Assembly (NCBI GenBank): GCA_964645005.1
Contig: CAZXYS010000053.1
Coordinates: forward strand, 1 to 22,234
Length of the DNA stretch: 22,234 nucleotides
DNA from: CAZXYS01 sp964645005
Lineage (GTDB): Bacteria > Bacteroidota > Ignavibacteria > Kapaibacteriales > UBA2268
Direction of reading: 5' to 3'
In this document: piece by piece, positions 16,022 to 22,234 of the stretch
How positions within the stretch are numbered: the first letter of the stretch is position 1
How the letters are laid out: each line of letters begins with the position of its first letter
Translations under genes and position numbers: made by a program
The notes under the pieces: generated by a model
Databases searched by the model: none
What the model saw: only the letters and a program-made list of their open reading frames with translations
Told to the model about the DNA's origin: nothing

Positions 16022-17206
16022 TTATTTTAAATATTTGCTTGGATTGAGCCGGGTGCTGCCCTGCCACACTTCGAAATGGAGGAATTCACCGTCTACGGAT
16101 TCACCGGATTTACCGATAAACATGCCCCTTTTAATTTTTGTGCCTTTTTTAACATTTACTGAGGATAGATTGGCATAAACTGTCCTAACATTATTGCCAT
16201 GGTCTATAATTATGAGCGAGCCATATCCCGGCAGCCAGTCCACCAAGGAGATTGTACCGTCTGCTGCGGCATAGACAGCCGAGCCATTTTTAGCTGAAAT
16301 GTCTATACCCGGGTTATCAAAAACAGTTCCTGTTTCAGGATTTTTATACTGCCCGTAGCCGTGAAGGAGGTTTTCGCTTTTACAGGGCCGCGAAAGACTG
16401 CCGATTGGGAGTTTCTTAGCACTTTCCTTCTCTTTGCTTTGTCTGATCAATTCCGCAATTATTGATTTCAGTTTCCTGGCGCTTTCTTCTTTTTGTCTGA
16501 GTTGTCGGTTAAGGTTCTTTTTGTCTTTCCGTAGATTTCCGAGTAGATTTTTCTTGGAGGCAAGAGTCCTGTTCAATCGGTATTTTTCTTCTTCTTTTTT
16601 CTGCTTAACTTCTTCGTGCCGCAGGGACTGTTCATACATTTTTTTTACGAGAAACTGAGTCGAATCCATAAAGCGGGTGATATCTTTAAGTTTTTTTGCT
16701 GATCTTTCGGCGAGCCATTCAATTATAATTCGGTCATTGAGATCATTAATGTATGAATTTTTTGTTAGAAGTATTTCTTTTGTTGACATATTTCTTTCGG
16801 CATAAGCTTTCCCAGCTATCCTGCTGAAATCGGACTTGACTTGCGAATGATCTTCTCCGGCAAGTTTTAGTTGTTTCCTGAGGAGATCGATTGAATCGCG
16901 GACAGATGTTAATTCTTCATCTAATAAACTAATATATTTTTTAGCATTTGCAATATGTTTTTGGTAAGTGTTGAGTGCATTTAGCGTAGATTTTTCTCTG
17001 CCGGACAGCTTGTTTATCTTTTTGCGGGTTTCGTTGATCGATTTATTCAATTTTTCGAGTTCATTTTTCCGGCTTTTTAGATCCTGAGGTAATGGATTGG
17101 TGTTTATGTCATTGAAAATAAAAAAATTTAAGAGCGCTGTCAGAATAAAAGACGCTGCGTATAAAGTTTTCCTCCGGTTTGTTTTTATATCTTCTCGAGT
17201 ATTCAT
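16022..17206 (-). CDS. EnvC-like murein hydrolase activator with degenerate LytM (M23) domain
   Basis: 394 residues. A signal anchor or long signal peptide spans about 13-33. A long coiled coil (about 41-262, repeated Lys/Glu/Leu heptads) follows, then a C-terminal M23/LytM domain (about 280-394). The domain keeps the fold (GIDISAKNGSAVYAAADGTI, GYGSLIIIDHGNNVRTVYANLSSV, LHFEVWQGSTRLNP) but has lost catalytic residues: the first zinc His of HxxxD is Asn298 (Asp302 kept), the YAHLS His is Asn346, and HxH is Phe375-Leu-His377. The same layout and loss is the hallmark of EnvC, which activates septal amidases (AmiA/AmiB) through FtsEX rather than cutting peptidoglycan. It starts four bases after the murA stop codon, so the two are almost certainly co-transcribed. 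No ftsEX or amidase gene is in the window. Confidence 0.88.
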   Translation of the reverse strand: MNTREDIKTNRRKTLYAASFILTALLNFFIFNDINTNPLPQDLKSRKNELEKLNKSINETRKKINKLSGREKSTLNALNTYQKHIANAKKYISLLDEELTSVRDSIDLLRKQLKLAGEDHSQVKSDFSRIAGKAYAERNMSTKEILLTKNSYINDLNDRIIIEWLAERSAKKLKDITRFMDSTQFLVKKMYEQSLRHEEVKQKKEEEKYRLNRTLASKKNLLGNLRKDKKNLNRQLRQKEESARKLKSIIAELIRQSKEKESAKKLPIGSLSRPCKSENLLHGYGQYKNPETGTVFDNPGIDISAKNGSAVYAAADGTISLVDWLPGYGSLIIIDHGNNVRTVYANLSSVNVKKGTKIKRGMFIGKSGESVDGEFLHFEVWQGSTRLNPSKYLK

Positions 17207-17210
17207 ATTC

Positions 17211-18473
17211 TTAAAATTGCTCGGTTTTCACTCGTTTGATCGAAGCACCAAGAGACGATAGTTTTTTCTCGATTGATTCATAGCCCCTATCGATATGATA
17301 GATCCTGAGTACTTCGGTTGTACCTTTCGCAACCAGCGCTGCAAGGATCAGCGAAGCACTTGCCCTGAGGTCAGAAGACATAACAGTGGCGCCGGATAGT
17401 TCATTACTGCCGCGGACCAAGGCGGTATTTTCAACAACATCTATATCAGCACCAAGTCGCTGCATTTCAGGGACATGCTTGAATCTGTCGAAATAAATAT
17501 TGTCAGTTATCCTGCTTGTGCCATTTGCTAATAGCATATATACTGTCCATTGTGCCTGCACATCTGTAGGAAATCCCGGATAAACAGCCGTATTAATATC
17601 CACTGGCTGCGGTGCATTGTTCATTTTCAGAGAGATCGAATTATCATCATAATGAATCTCACAGCCGCTTTCAATTAGCTTTTCGATAACTGAAGTGAGA
17701 TGAATTGGATTTACTTCTGTTAATTTCACGTTGCCTCGGGTCATAGCGGCGGCGACAAGATAGGTAGCAGCTTCAATTCTATCAGGTATGGTAGTTTCAT
17801 CAACAGGTTTTAACTCGCTGACACCTTCGATTTCGAGGCGGTTTGTTCCGAGCCCTTCTATCTTAGCACCCATTTTGATGAGGAAATCTGCCAGTGCTTC
17901 AATTTCGGGCTCCGTAGCTGCATTTGTGATGAGCGTAGTACCCTTTGCGAGTATGGCTCCCATCAAAATATTTCCGGTAGCGCCTACACTGGAAATATCA
18001 AGATGAATCTTGGCTCCATGGAGATTCTTCCCTTTGGCAATTACATATCCGCTTTCGATGTCGATCTCAGCACCAAGTTTTCTCAGCCCTTTAAGATGAA
18101 GGTCTACCGGGCGTGGACCCCAGGCGCATCCGCCGGGGAGTGATACTTTCGCTTTGCCATACCGCCCAAGTAAAGGTCCCAGAACATAAAACGATGCCCG
18201 CATCTTCTTGACATGCTCGTAGGGGGCTTCGTATTTTGAAATATTGCCTGTATCGATGGTAAGATCGCTGCCGTTTAAATCACTTTTAATTCCCATGGAA
18301 TCGAGCAGCCGCGACATAGTTCTCACATCGCTAAGTTTGGGCGTATTTCTTAGAAGATAAGATCCAGGCGCCAGAATAGTAGCAGGCATCAGAGCAAGTG
18401 AGCCATTTTTAGCACCGGAGATTTTAATCCCGCCTTTTAGTTTTCTTCTGCCGTCAATGACAAATTTATCCAT
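17211..18473 (-). CDS. murA: UDP-N-acetylglucosamine 1-carboxyvinyltransferase MurA
   Basis: 420 residues, the usual MurA length (E. coli 419). It transfers enolpyruvate from PEP to UDP-GlcNAc, the first committed step of peptidoglycan synthesis, in the cytoplasm. The conserved Lys22 lies in KISGAKNGSLALMPA, and the catalytic, fosfomycin-binding Cys116 lies in LPGGCAWGPRPVDLHLKGL (113-131). GCAWG replaces the more usual GCAIG, with the Cys intact, so fosfomycin sensitivity at this residue is expected. Later conserved blocks include GATGNILMGAILAKGTT, YPGFPTDVQAQ and SSDLRASASLILAAL. It is the first gene of a two-gene unit with the EnvC-like gene and has a plausible promoter just upstream. An AGAGAG purine stretch precedes the ATG. 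Confidence 0.98.
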   Translation of the reverse strand: MDKFVIDGRRKLKGGIKISGAKNGSLALMPATILAPGSYLLRNTPKLSDVRTMSRLLDSMGIKSDLNGSDLTIDTGNISKYEAPYEHVKKMRASFYVLGPLLGRYGKAKVSLPGGCAWGPRPVDLHLKGLRKLGAEIDIESGYVIAKGKNLHGAKIHLDISSVGATGNILMGAILAKGTTLITNAATEPEIEALADFLIKMGAKIEGLGTNRLEIEGVSELKPVDETTIPDRIEAATYLVAAAMTRGNVKLTEVNPIHLTSVIEKLIESGCEIHYDDNSISLKMNNAPQPVDINTAVYPGFPTDVQAQWTVYMLLANGTSRITDNIYFDRFKHVPEMQRLGADIDVVENTALVRGSNELSGATVMSSDLRASASLILAALVAKGTTEVLRIYHIDRGYESIEKKLSSLGASIKRVKTEQF

Positions 18474-18505
18474 AAAGCTCTCTATCTTTAATGATTATAA
18501 TTTTA

Positions 18506-18537
18506 CAAAAGTAATCGAATTTTTGGTGGGAAGCAAC
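18506..18537 (-). promoter_or_regulatory. Candidate promoter of murA
   Basis: On the minus strand GTTG (18537-18534), 20 bases, then TACTTTTG (18513-18506). The second element matches the Bacteroidetes -7 box TAnnTTTG fully, and the first matches three of four bases of the -33 TTTG at a normal spacing. The start would be near 18500, giving a leader of roughly 27 nt. Confidence 0.45.
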
Positions 18538-18693
18538 CGGGGGGAATTAATAATAGCTATATTAATCTTGGATCTGATTTAGGAAAAAATCATCAGAGCA
18601 AGAAATACCTATTAATCTATCACGAATTGTAAGAGAATTAAATTTCTTAACCAATTATTGTTATTTCTCCTTATTATTTATTTTTAAAGAATA

Positions 18694-19989
18694 TCAATTA
18701 ATCAATTCGTTGATTTCTTGGGTGCTTAAGGCTATATCATATATATAGATGTCGTCAATAGCTCCGGCATAATGATTATCTGAATTATGCCTAGAGCCAA
18801 TCCTTAAACCACAACTAAAGATTGATGGGCAATTACCAATTGAACCTGAACCAATGTTTGTTCCATTGACATAAAAGTATACAGTTCCGTTTTTCCCCTG
18901 TCCGGCTTTGAAAACTGCAGCAATATGAGTCCATTCTTCAATAACTGCATTCTTACTACTTGTATGGTGTGTAAGAGAACCGTTATTATTCACCCAGTAT
19001 TCAAGACCTTTTCCACTGGTGATGCCAAAATAATATGCGTCACTTGTTCCACTACATCCTGCTCTAGATATAATATCAATATGCCCATCATATGCTGAAC
19101 AATTACTGTAGTCTGGTTTAATCCATAGTGCGAAAGTAAAATCATTACTAAAGTTAAAATGATCAGCTTCGGAAATATTAATGCAGCTATTATTTCCATT
19201 GAAATGATAAGCCGAATTTGTTTTCCCAAAACGATTCGTGGTTAAAACAGCTTTGTTTACATGTCCATGATAACCATAAGGTCCATTATCATTAGCATTA
19301 CCGTCAAAAGTATAATGGGCAATTAATCCCTTATTTTTCACAGGATCAGTAGAGTATTTTGCGTAAAAACTCCATATAGGACCTTCTGTTGATGCTTCAT
19401 AAAAATCTTTCGCAATTACCTTCCAGTAATATTTTGTAGAGTCTTTTAAATCTTCAATAGTATAAGTTTGCTTTTTGATACCTGTTGCTATTTTAGTAAC
19501 AGGTGGATTATTCTCTCCAAAGTAAATTTCATAAGTGATTGGATCATCATCAGGATCTGTGCAATCCCAAGAAATAGTAACATTTTCAGAGTTGATTTTA
19601 CTTCCATCAGTTGGAAAAGGATTTTCAGGCATTTCTGGAGGGTTATTGTTTGTCTGAACGTCTACCAAAGCAATATTAGCAGTTGTGGTTTTACCTTCTT
19701 GAACTTTGATATTTGTCATTTCATTAACATAACCATGTTTGCTTGCATATAGGATATAATTACCAGGTTCGACATTTTGAATTAAAAACTCGCCAACAGA
19801 ATTGGATACAACGGATTCTGTTGGAGGTTCCGTACTAATCACTACTTTATCTAAAAAGTCACCTGTTTTTTTGTCAATTACATATCCTGAAATTCTACCG
19901 AATTCAACGCTATCAGAATTATTTTCATCACATGACAAAACCGCCAGAGTTAATATTACTACCAGACATGAAATGATTATTTTAATCAT
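18694..19989 (-). CDS. Surface lipoprotein with CarboxypepD_reg, FN3-like and LamG-like domains
   Basis: 431 residues from the chosen start. The signal MIKIIISCLVVILTLAVLSC has lipobox VLSC with Cys20. The acidic residues after it (DENNSDS) fit export to the cell surface in Bacteroidota, where an acidic or S-D-rich motif acts as a lipoprotein export signal. A carboxypeptidase-regulatory-like Ig domain (about 30-110), an FN3-like domain (about 117-210, with TISWDCTDPDDDPITYEIYFG and KYYWKVIAKD) and a LamG/concanavalin-like lectin domain (about 221-431, GLIAHYTFDGNANDNG, FTFALWIKPD, DDIYIYDIALSTQEINELI) follow. A role in binding glycans or in adhesion is likely but unproven. I chose the ATG at 19989 over one 27 bases upstream (20016) because GGAG sits five bases before it and the lipoprotein signal then starts cleanly. 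It is a lone gene, AT-rich like its surroundings. Confidence 0.88.
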   Translation of the reverse strand: MIKIIISCLVVILTLAVLSCDENNSDSVEFGRISGYVIDKKTGDFLDKVVISTEPPTESVVSNSVGEFLIQNVEPGNYILYASKHGYVNEMTNIKVQEGKTTTANIALVDVQTNNNPPEMPENPFPTDGSKINSENVTISWDCTDPDDDPITYEIYFGENNPPVTKIATGIKKQTYTIEDLKDSTKYYWKVIAKDFYEASTEGPIWSFYAKYSTDPVKNKGLIAHYTFDGNANDNGPYGYHGHVNKAVLTTNRFGKTNSAYHFNGNNSCINISEADHFNFSNDFTFALWIKPDYSNCSAYDGHIDIISRAGCSGTSDAYYFGITSGKGLEYWVNNNGSLTHHTSSKNAVIEEWTHIAAVFKAGQGKNGTVYFYVNGTNIGSGSIGNCPSIFSCGLRIGSRHNSDNHYAGAIDDIYIYDIALSTQEINELIN

Positions 19990-19994
19990 AATTA

Positions 19995-19998
19995 CTCC
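19995..19998 (-). promoter_or_regulatory. Shine-Dalgarno that decides the lipoprotein start
   Basis: GGAG on the minus strand with a 5-base spacer before the ATG at 19989. It overlaps the codons that an upstream ATG at 20016 would use, so the downstream start is preferred. Confidence 0.6.
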
Positions 19999-20283
19999 AT
20001 AATAAGCATAATTCAATTTTTATTAAGATAATACAAATTATTGAGAAAAACAATTAATTTAATAATAATCTAATAATTAAATTAAATAATTCCAACGGCA
20101 TTAAAATATTGATAAGAAATAAGCCAATTATCTGCATTAAAACTGTTATAGGCTAATAAAAGATTCACTTTTATATATTCTTCAACTTCTCTCAGATGAG
20201 AAAATCTTGTTTTCATGAGGATATAGCACTGGGCTGAGTCGAGTTGCGACAATTTATATTACTTTGGGGTAAATTCAATTTCT
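19999..20283. other. AT-rich spacer between aspS and the lipoprotein gene
   Basis: About 285 bases with no credible gene. A weak hairpin TTCTC/GAGAA around 20187-20202 is present. No TAnnTTTG box is found for the lipoprotein gene; ATAATTTG near 20035-20042 on the minus strand is one transposed match. No clear terminator for aspS. Confidence 0.4.
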
Positions 20284-22050
20284 CTACCTCTCCAACCTTA
20301 TTCCCAGTTCCTTCAACTGTTCCTCATCCACCGGCGAGGGCGAGCCGTCCATCAGCGATAAGCCGCTCGTAGTCTTCGGGAAGGCGATGACATCGCGGAT
20401 GTTGTTTATGCCGGCGAGGATCATCACTGTCCGGTCGAGACCGAGAGCTATGCCCCCGTGCGGGGGCGTGCCGTATTTCAAAGCTTTCAGCAGGAAGCCG
20501 AAGCGCTCTTCAGCTTCTTGCTGGTCGATACCAAGCAGATTCAGCATCTTGCGCTGGATGCCGCTGTCGTGGATACGGATGCTGCCGCCGCCCAGCTCGA
20601 CGCCGTTAACCACTACGTCATACGCCTTTGCCCGGATGTCTTCCGAGGGCGTGTCGAGTATGTCCCAGTCTTCTTCCAGCGGCATAGTGAACGGGTGATG
20701 CATAGCATAGTGGCGTCCTTCCTCCTCGTCGTATTCCAGCAGTGGGAAATTCACCACCCAGCAGAACGTGTACTGCCCTTTGACTTTCTCCTTGATGCCT
20801 GTCTGGCGGGCAATCTCGAGTCGGAGAGCGCCGAGAATAGTATAGCAGCGCTTCCACGAATCCGCGGCTATGAGCAGCAGGTCGCCATCTTCCATTTCCG
20901 CTGCTTTTTGGATGCCCTCGAGTTCACTGTCTGAGAGGAATTTGGCTATAGGTGATTTCACCTCGCCGTCTTCAAGTTTTATCCATGCCAATCCCTTGGC
21001 GCCGTATTGTTTGGCGAATTCGGTCAACTCGTCGATTTGCTTGCGTGAGTAATTTGAACAGCCTTTAGCATTCAGCAGTGCAACCTGCCCGCCATTTTGT
21101 ATCGCACCCGAAAACACCTTGAACTCACTGTTAGCCACAATATCCGTAATTGTCTTCAATTCCAGATTGAAACGCAGATCGGGTTTGTCGCTGCCATATT
21201 TCGTCATTGCTTCGCGGTAGCTGAGCTTCGCGAACGGGGTTAGGACATCCACGTCGAGAATCTCTTTCCAGAGCGCTGCCAGATAGCCTTCAGTGATCTC
21301 CATAATATCCTCCTGATCGACGAAGGACATCTCCAAATCTATCTGCGAGAACTCCGGCTGCCTGTCTGAGCGTAAATCCTCATCGCGGAAGCATTTTACT
21401 ATCTGCACGTAGCGGTCGAAACCGGACATCATCAAAAGCTGTTTATAAATCTGCGGCGATTGCGGCAGCGCATAGAATTTCCCCTTGTTAATGCGGCTCG
21501 GCACCAGAAAATCGCGCGCCCCTTCCGGCGTAGAGCGCATCAGCACAGGCGTTTCAATCTCAACGAAATCATTTTCCCCGAAGAATTTATGCGTTATCTG
21601 GTACAATTTGTTCCTGATAATAAGATTTTTCTGCATGCCGGGTCGGCGCAAATCGAGGTAGCGGTACGTAAGGCGGATTTCCTCGCTCGTTTCGATATCC
21701 TCTTCTATCTCGAATTGAGGCAGCTCCGCACGGCTTATGATGCCAATATCTTCCAACAGGACTTCGATCAAGCCGGTCGGCATATTCGGATTGGGATTGG
21801 AACGCTTGCTGACCGTCCCCTGCGCCCAGATCACAAATTCCGAGCGTATTTCTTTTGCTTTCTCGGCGAGTTCCGGCTGCGATTCCGGTTCGATGACGAG
21901 CTGCGTCATACCATAGCGGTCGCGTATATCGATAAATATCAATCCGCCGAGATCGCGCCGGGAATCTACCCAGCCGTTCAAAGTGACCTTACTGCCTTCG
22001 TTCTCCTCGCGTAGTTCTCCGCAATTGACCGTTCGCTTATGGAAATTCAT
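20284..22050 (-). CDS. aspS: Aspartyl-tRNA synthetase
   Basis: 588 residues, the usual bacterial AspRS length with the GAD insertion. It charges tRNA(Asp) in the cytoplasm. The N-terminal OB anticodon-binding domain reads LNGWVDSRRDLGGLIFIDIRDR (25-46). Class II motif 2 is FRDEDLRSDRQPEFSQIDLE (221-240), the aspartate-site loop ALPQSPQIYKQ lies at 194-204, and motif 3 is GGIALGLDRTVMILAG near the C-terminus. Leu34 in RRDLGG is where non-discriminating enzymes often carry His, so this one may be tRNA(Asp)-specific (inference from family knowledge). A strong AAGGAG lies four bases before the ATG. Its GC content (rows counted by hand at 40-65%) is well above the neighbouring lipoprotein gene. 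Confidence 0.98.
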   Translation of the reverse strand: MNFHKRTVNCGELREENEGSKVTLNGWVDSRRDLGGLIFIDIRDRYGMTQLVIEPESQPELAEKAKEIRSEFVIWAQGTVSKRSNPNPNMPTGLIEVLLEDIGIISRAELPQFEIEEDIETSEEIRLTYRYLDLRRPGMQKNLIIRNKLYQITHKFFGENDFVEIETPVLMRSTPEGARDFLVPSRINKGKFYALPQSPQIYKQLLMMSGFDRYVQIVKCFRDEDLRSDRQPEFSQIDLEMSFVDQEDIMEITEGYLAALWKEILDVDVLTPFAKLSYREAMTKYGSDKPDLRFNLELKTITDIVANSEFKVFSGAIQNGGQVALLNAKGCSNYSRKQIDELTEFAKQYGAKGLAWIKLEDGEVKSPIAKFLSDSELEGIQKAAEMEDGDLLLIAADSWKRCYTILGALRLEIARQTGIKEKVKGQYTFCWVVNFPLLEYDEEEGRHYAMHHPFTMPLEEDWDILDTPSEDIRAKAYDVVVNGVELGGGSIRIHDSGIQRKMLNLLGIDQQEAEERFGFLLKALKYGTPPHGGIALGLDRTVMILAGINNIRDVIAFPKTTSGLSLMDGSPSPVDEEQLKELGIRLER

Positions 22051-22054
22051 ATTT

Positions 22055-22060
22055 CTCCTT
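22055..22060 (-). promoter_or_regulatory. Strong Shine-Dalgarno of aspS
   Basis: AAGGAG on the minus strand, four bases before the ATG at 22050. It is the strongest ribosome site in the window; most other genes here have weak or no such site. Confidence 0.7.
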
Positions 22061-22088
22061 TATTTCAAAATTGCCAGTTTAAGAATTC

Positions 22089-22120
22089 CAAAATTAAGAT
22101 TTTATTGATATTTATGCTAA
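22089..22120 (-). promoter_or_regulatory. Candidate promoter of aspS
   Basis: TAATTTTG (22096-22089, minus strand) matches the TAnnTTTG -7 box. TTAG (22120-22117) sits 20 bases upstream, three of four bases matching TTTG. The spacing equals that of the murA candidate, and the start would lie about 33 bases before the ATG. Confidence 0.35.
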
Positions 22121-22207
22121 TTTAATTTGGATGATTTTAATTAACCCTGATTCACAATACAAAAATTGCTTTTGTGGCAAAAAAAAGCTAACTCGCTTCG
22201 AAACGTC

Positions 22208-22230
22208 CCGTCAGATGTTACATCTGACGG
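22208..22230. repeat. Perfect 10-bp hairpin, REP-like or bidirectional structure
   Basis: CCGTCAGATG (22208-22217) and CATCTGACGG (22221-22230) are exact inverted repeats with a TTA loop. It is GC-rich in an AT-rich spacer, and no T run follows on the side visible in the window. It could be a dispersed palindromic repeat, a protein-binding site, or the stem of a terminator for a gene beyond the right edge. Confidence 0.7.
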
Positions 22231-22234
22231 AATT

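Noticed and set aside
16022..17206. Active M23 endopeptidase
   Set aside because: The HxxxD His, the YAHLS His and the first His of HxH are all replaced, so zinc-dependent catalysis is unlikely.
20458..20934. 158-residue open frame opposite aspS, and a 184-residue one at 21460-22014
   Set aside because: Both are antisense to conserved AspRS coding sequence. GC-rich genes routinely throw such open frames, and their translations resemble no protein family.
1..22234. tRNA, rRNA or CRISPR array
   Set aside because: No spacer shows a cloverleaf-like set of arms with a CCA-proximal stem, no rRNA signature was seen, and no regularly spaced direct repeats exist.
1..22234. Insertion sequence, phage or toxin-antitoxin island
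   Set aside because: No transposase, integrase or toxin-like protein is encoded, and no terminal inverted repeats with target duplications were found.

Overview
The window reads as an ordinary chromosomal stretch from a Gram-negative member of the Bacteroidota/Ignavibacteriota (FCB) lineage. Evidence seen in the sequence: a secreted protein with a type IX secretion (T9SS) C-terminal sorting domain, a PorV/PorQ-like outer-membrane barrel, a TonB-type outer-membrane barrel with the carboxypeptidase-regulatory-like N-terminal domain typical of the group, lipoproteins, very AT-rich spacers, few strong Shine-Dalgarno sites, and several matches to the Bacteroidetes -7 box TAnnTTTG. I cannot place it below phylum level.

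Layout. 1-1.5 kb: an alkaline-phosphatase-fold 'sulfatase' whose nucleophile position is Thr (minus). 1.8-3.9 kb: ychF (minus) divergent from an orphan PstS-like lipoprotein (plus). 3.9-5.4 kb: a membrane PAS/SpoIIE phosphatase (minus), convergent with the PstS-like gene with one base between their stop codons. 5.7-7.2 kb: a T9SS cargo protein with seven propeller-like repeats and a clear intrinsic terminator (minus). 7.4-8.6 kb: a tandem HD-domain protein, one copy degenerate (minus). 8.8-12.7 kb: two outer-membrane barrels (plus). 12.8-13.3 kb: an unrecognised small protein (minus). 13.4-14.7 kb: a GC-rich GT4 glycosyltransferase (plus). 14.75-18.5 kb: murA, an EnvC-like degenerate LytM protein and, after an intrinsic terminator, an AmmeMemoRadiSam radical SAM protein (all minus). 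18.7-20.0 kb: a surface lipoprotein with CarboxypepD_reg, FN3-like and LamG-like domains (minus). 20.3-22.05 kb: aspS (minus). The right edge carries a perfect GC-rich 10-bp hairpin.

How the genes work together. The strongest functional pairing is murA followed four bases later by an EnvC/LytM-like activator, which couples the first committed step of peptidoglycan synthesis to control of septal wall hydrolysis. The two barrels, the T9SS cargo and the LamG lipoprotein form an envelope/surface theme, but they are not one operon. Most genes are single transcription units facing different ways.

I found no mobile element, phage, CRISPR array, tRNA or rRNA, and no convincing undescribed multi-gene system. 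The items most worth a second look are the Thr-nucleophile sulfatase relative, the tandem HD protein, the degenerate LytM protein next to murA, a possible RBS-sequestering leader before the PorV-like gene, and the two GC-rich genes.
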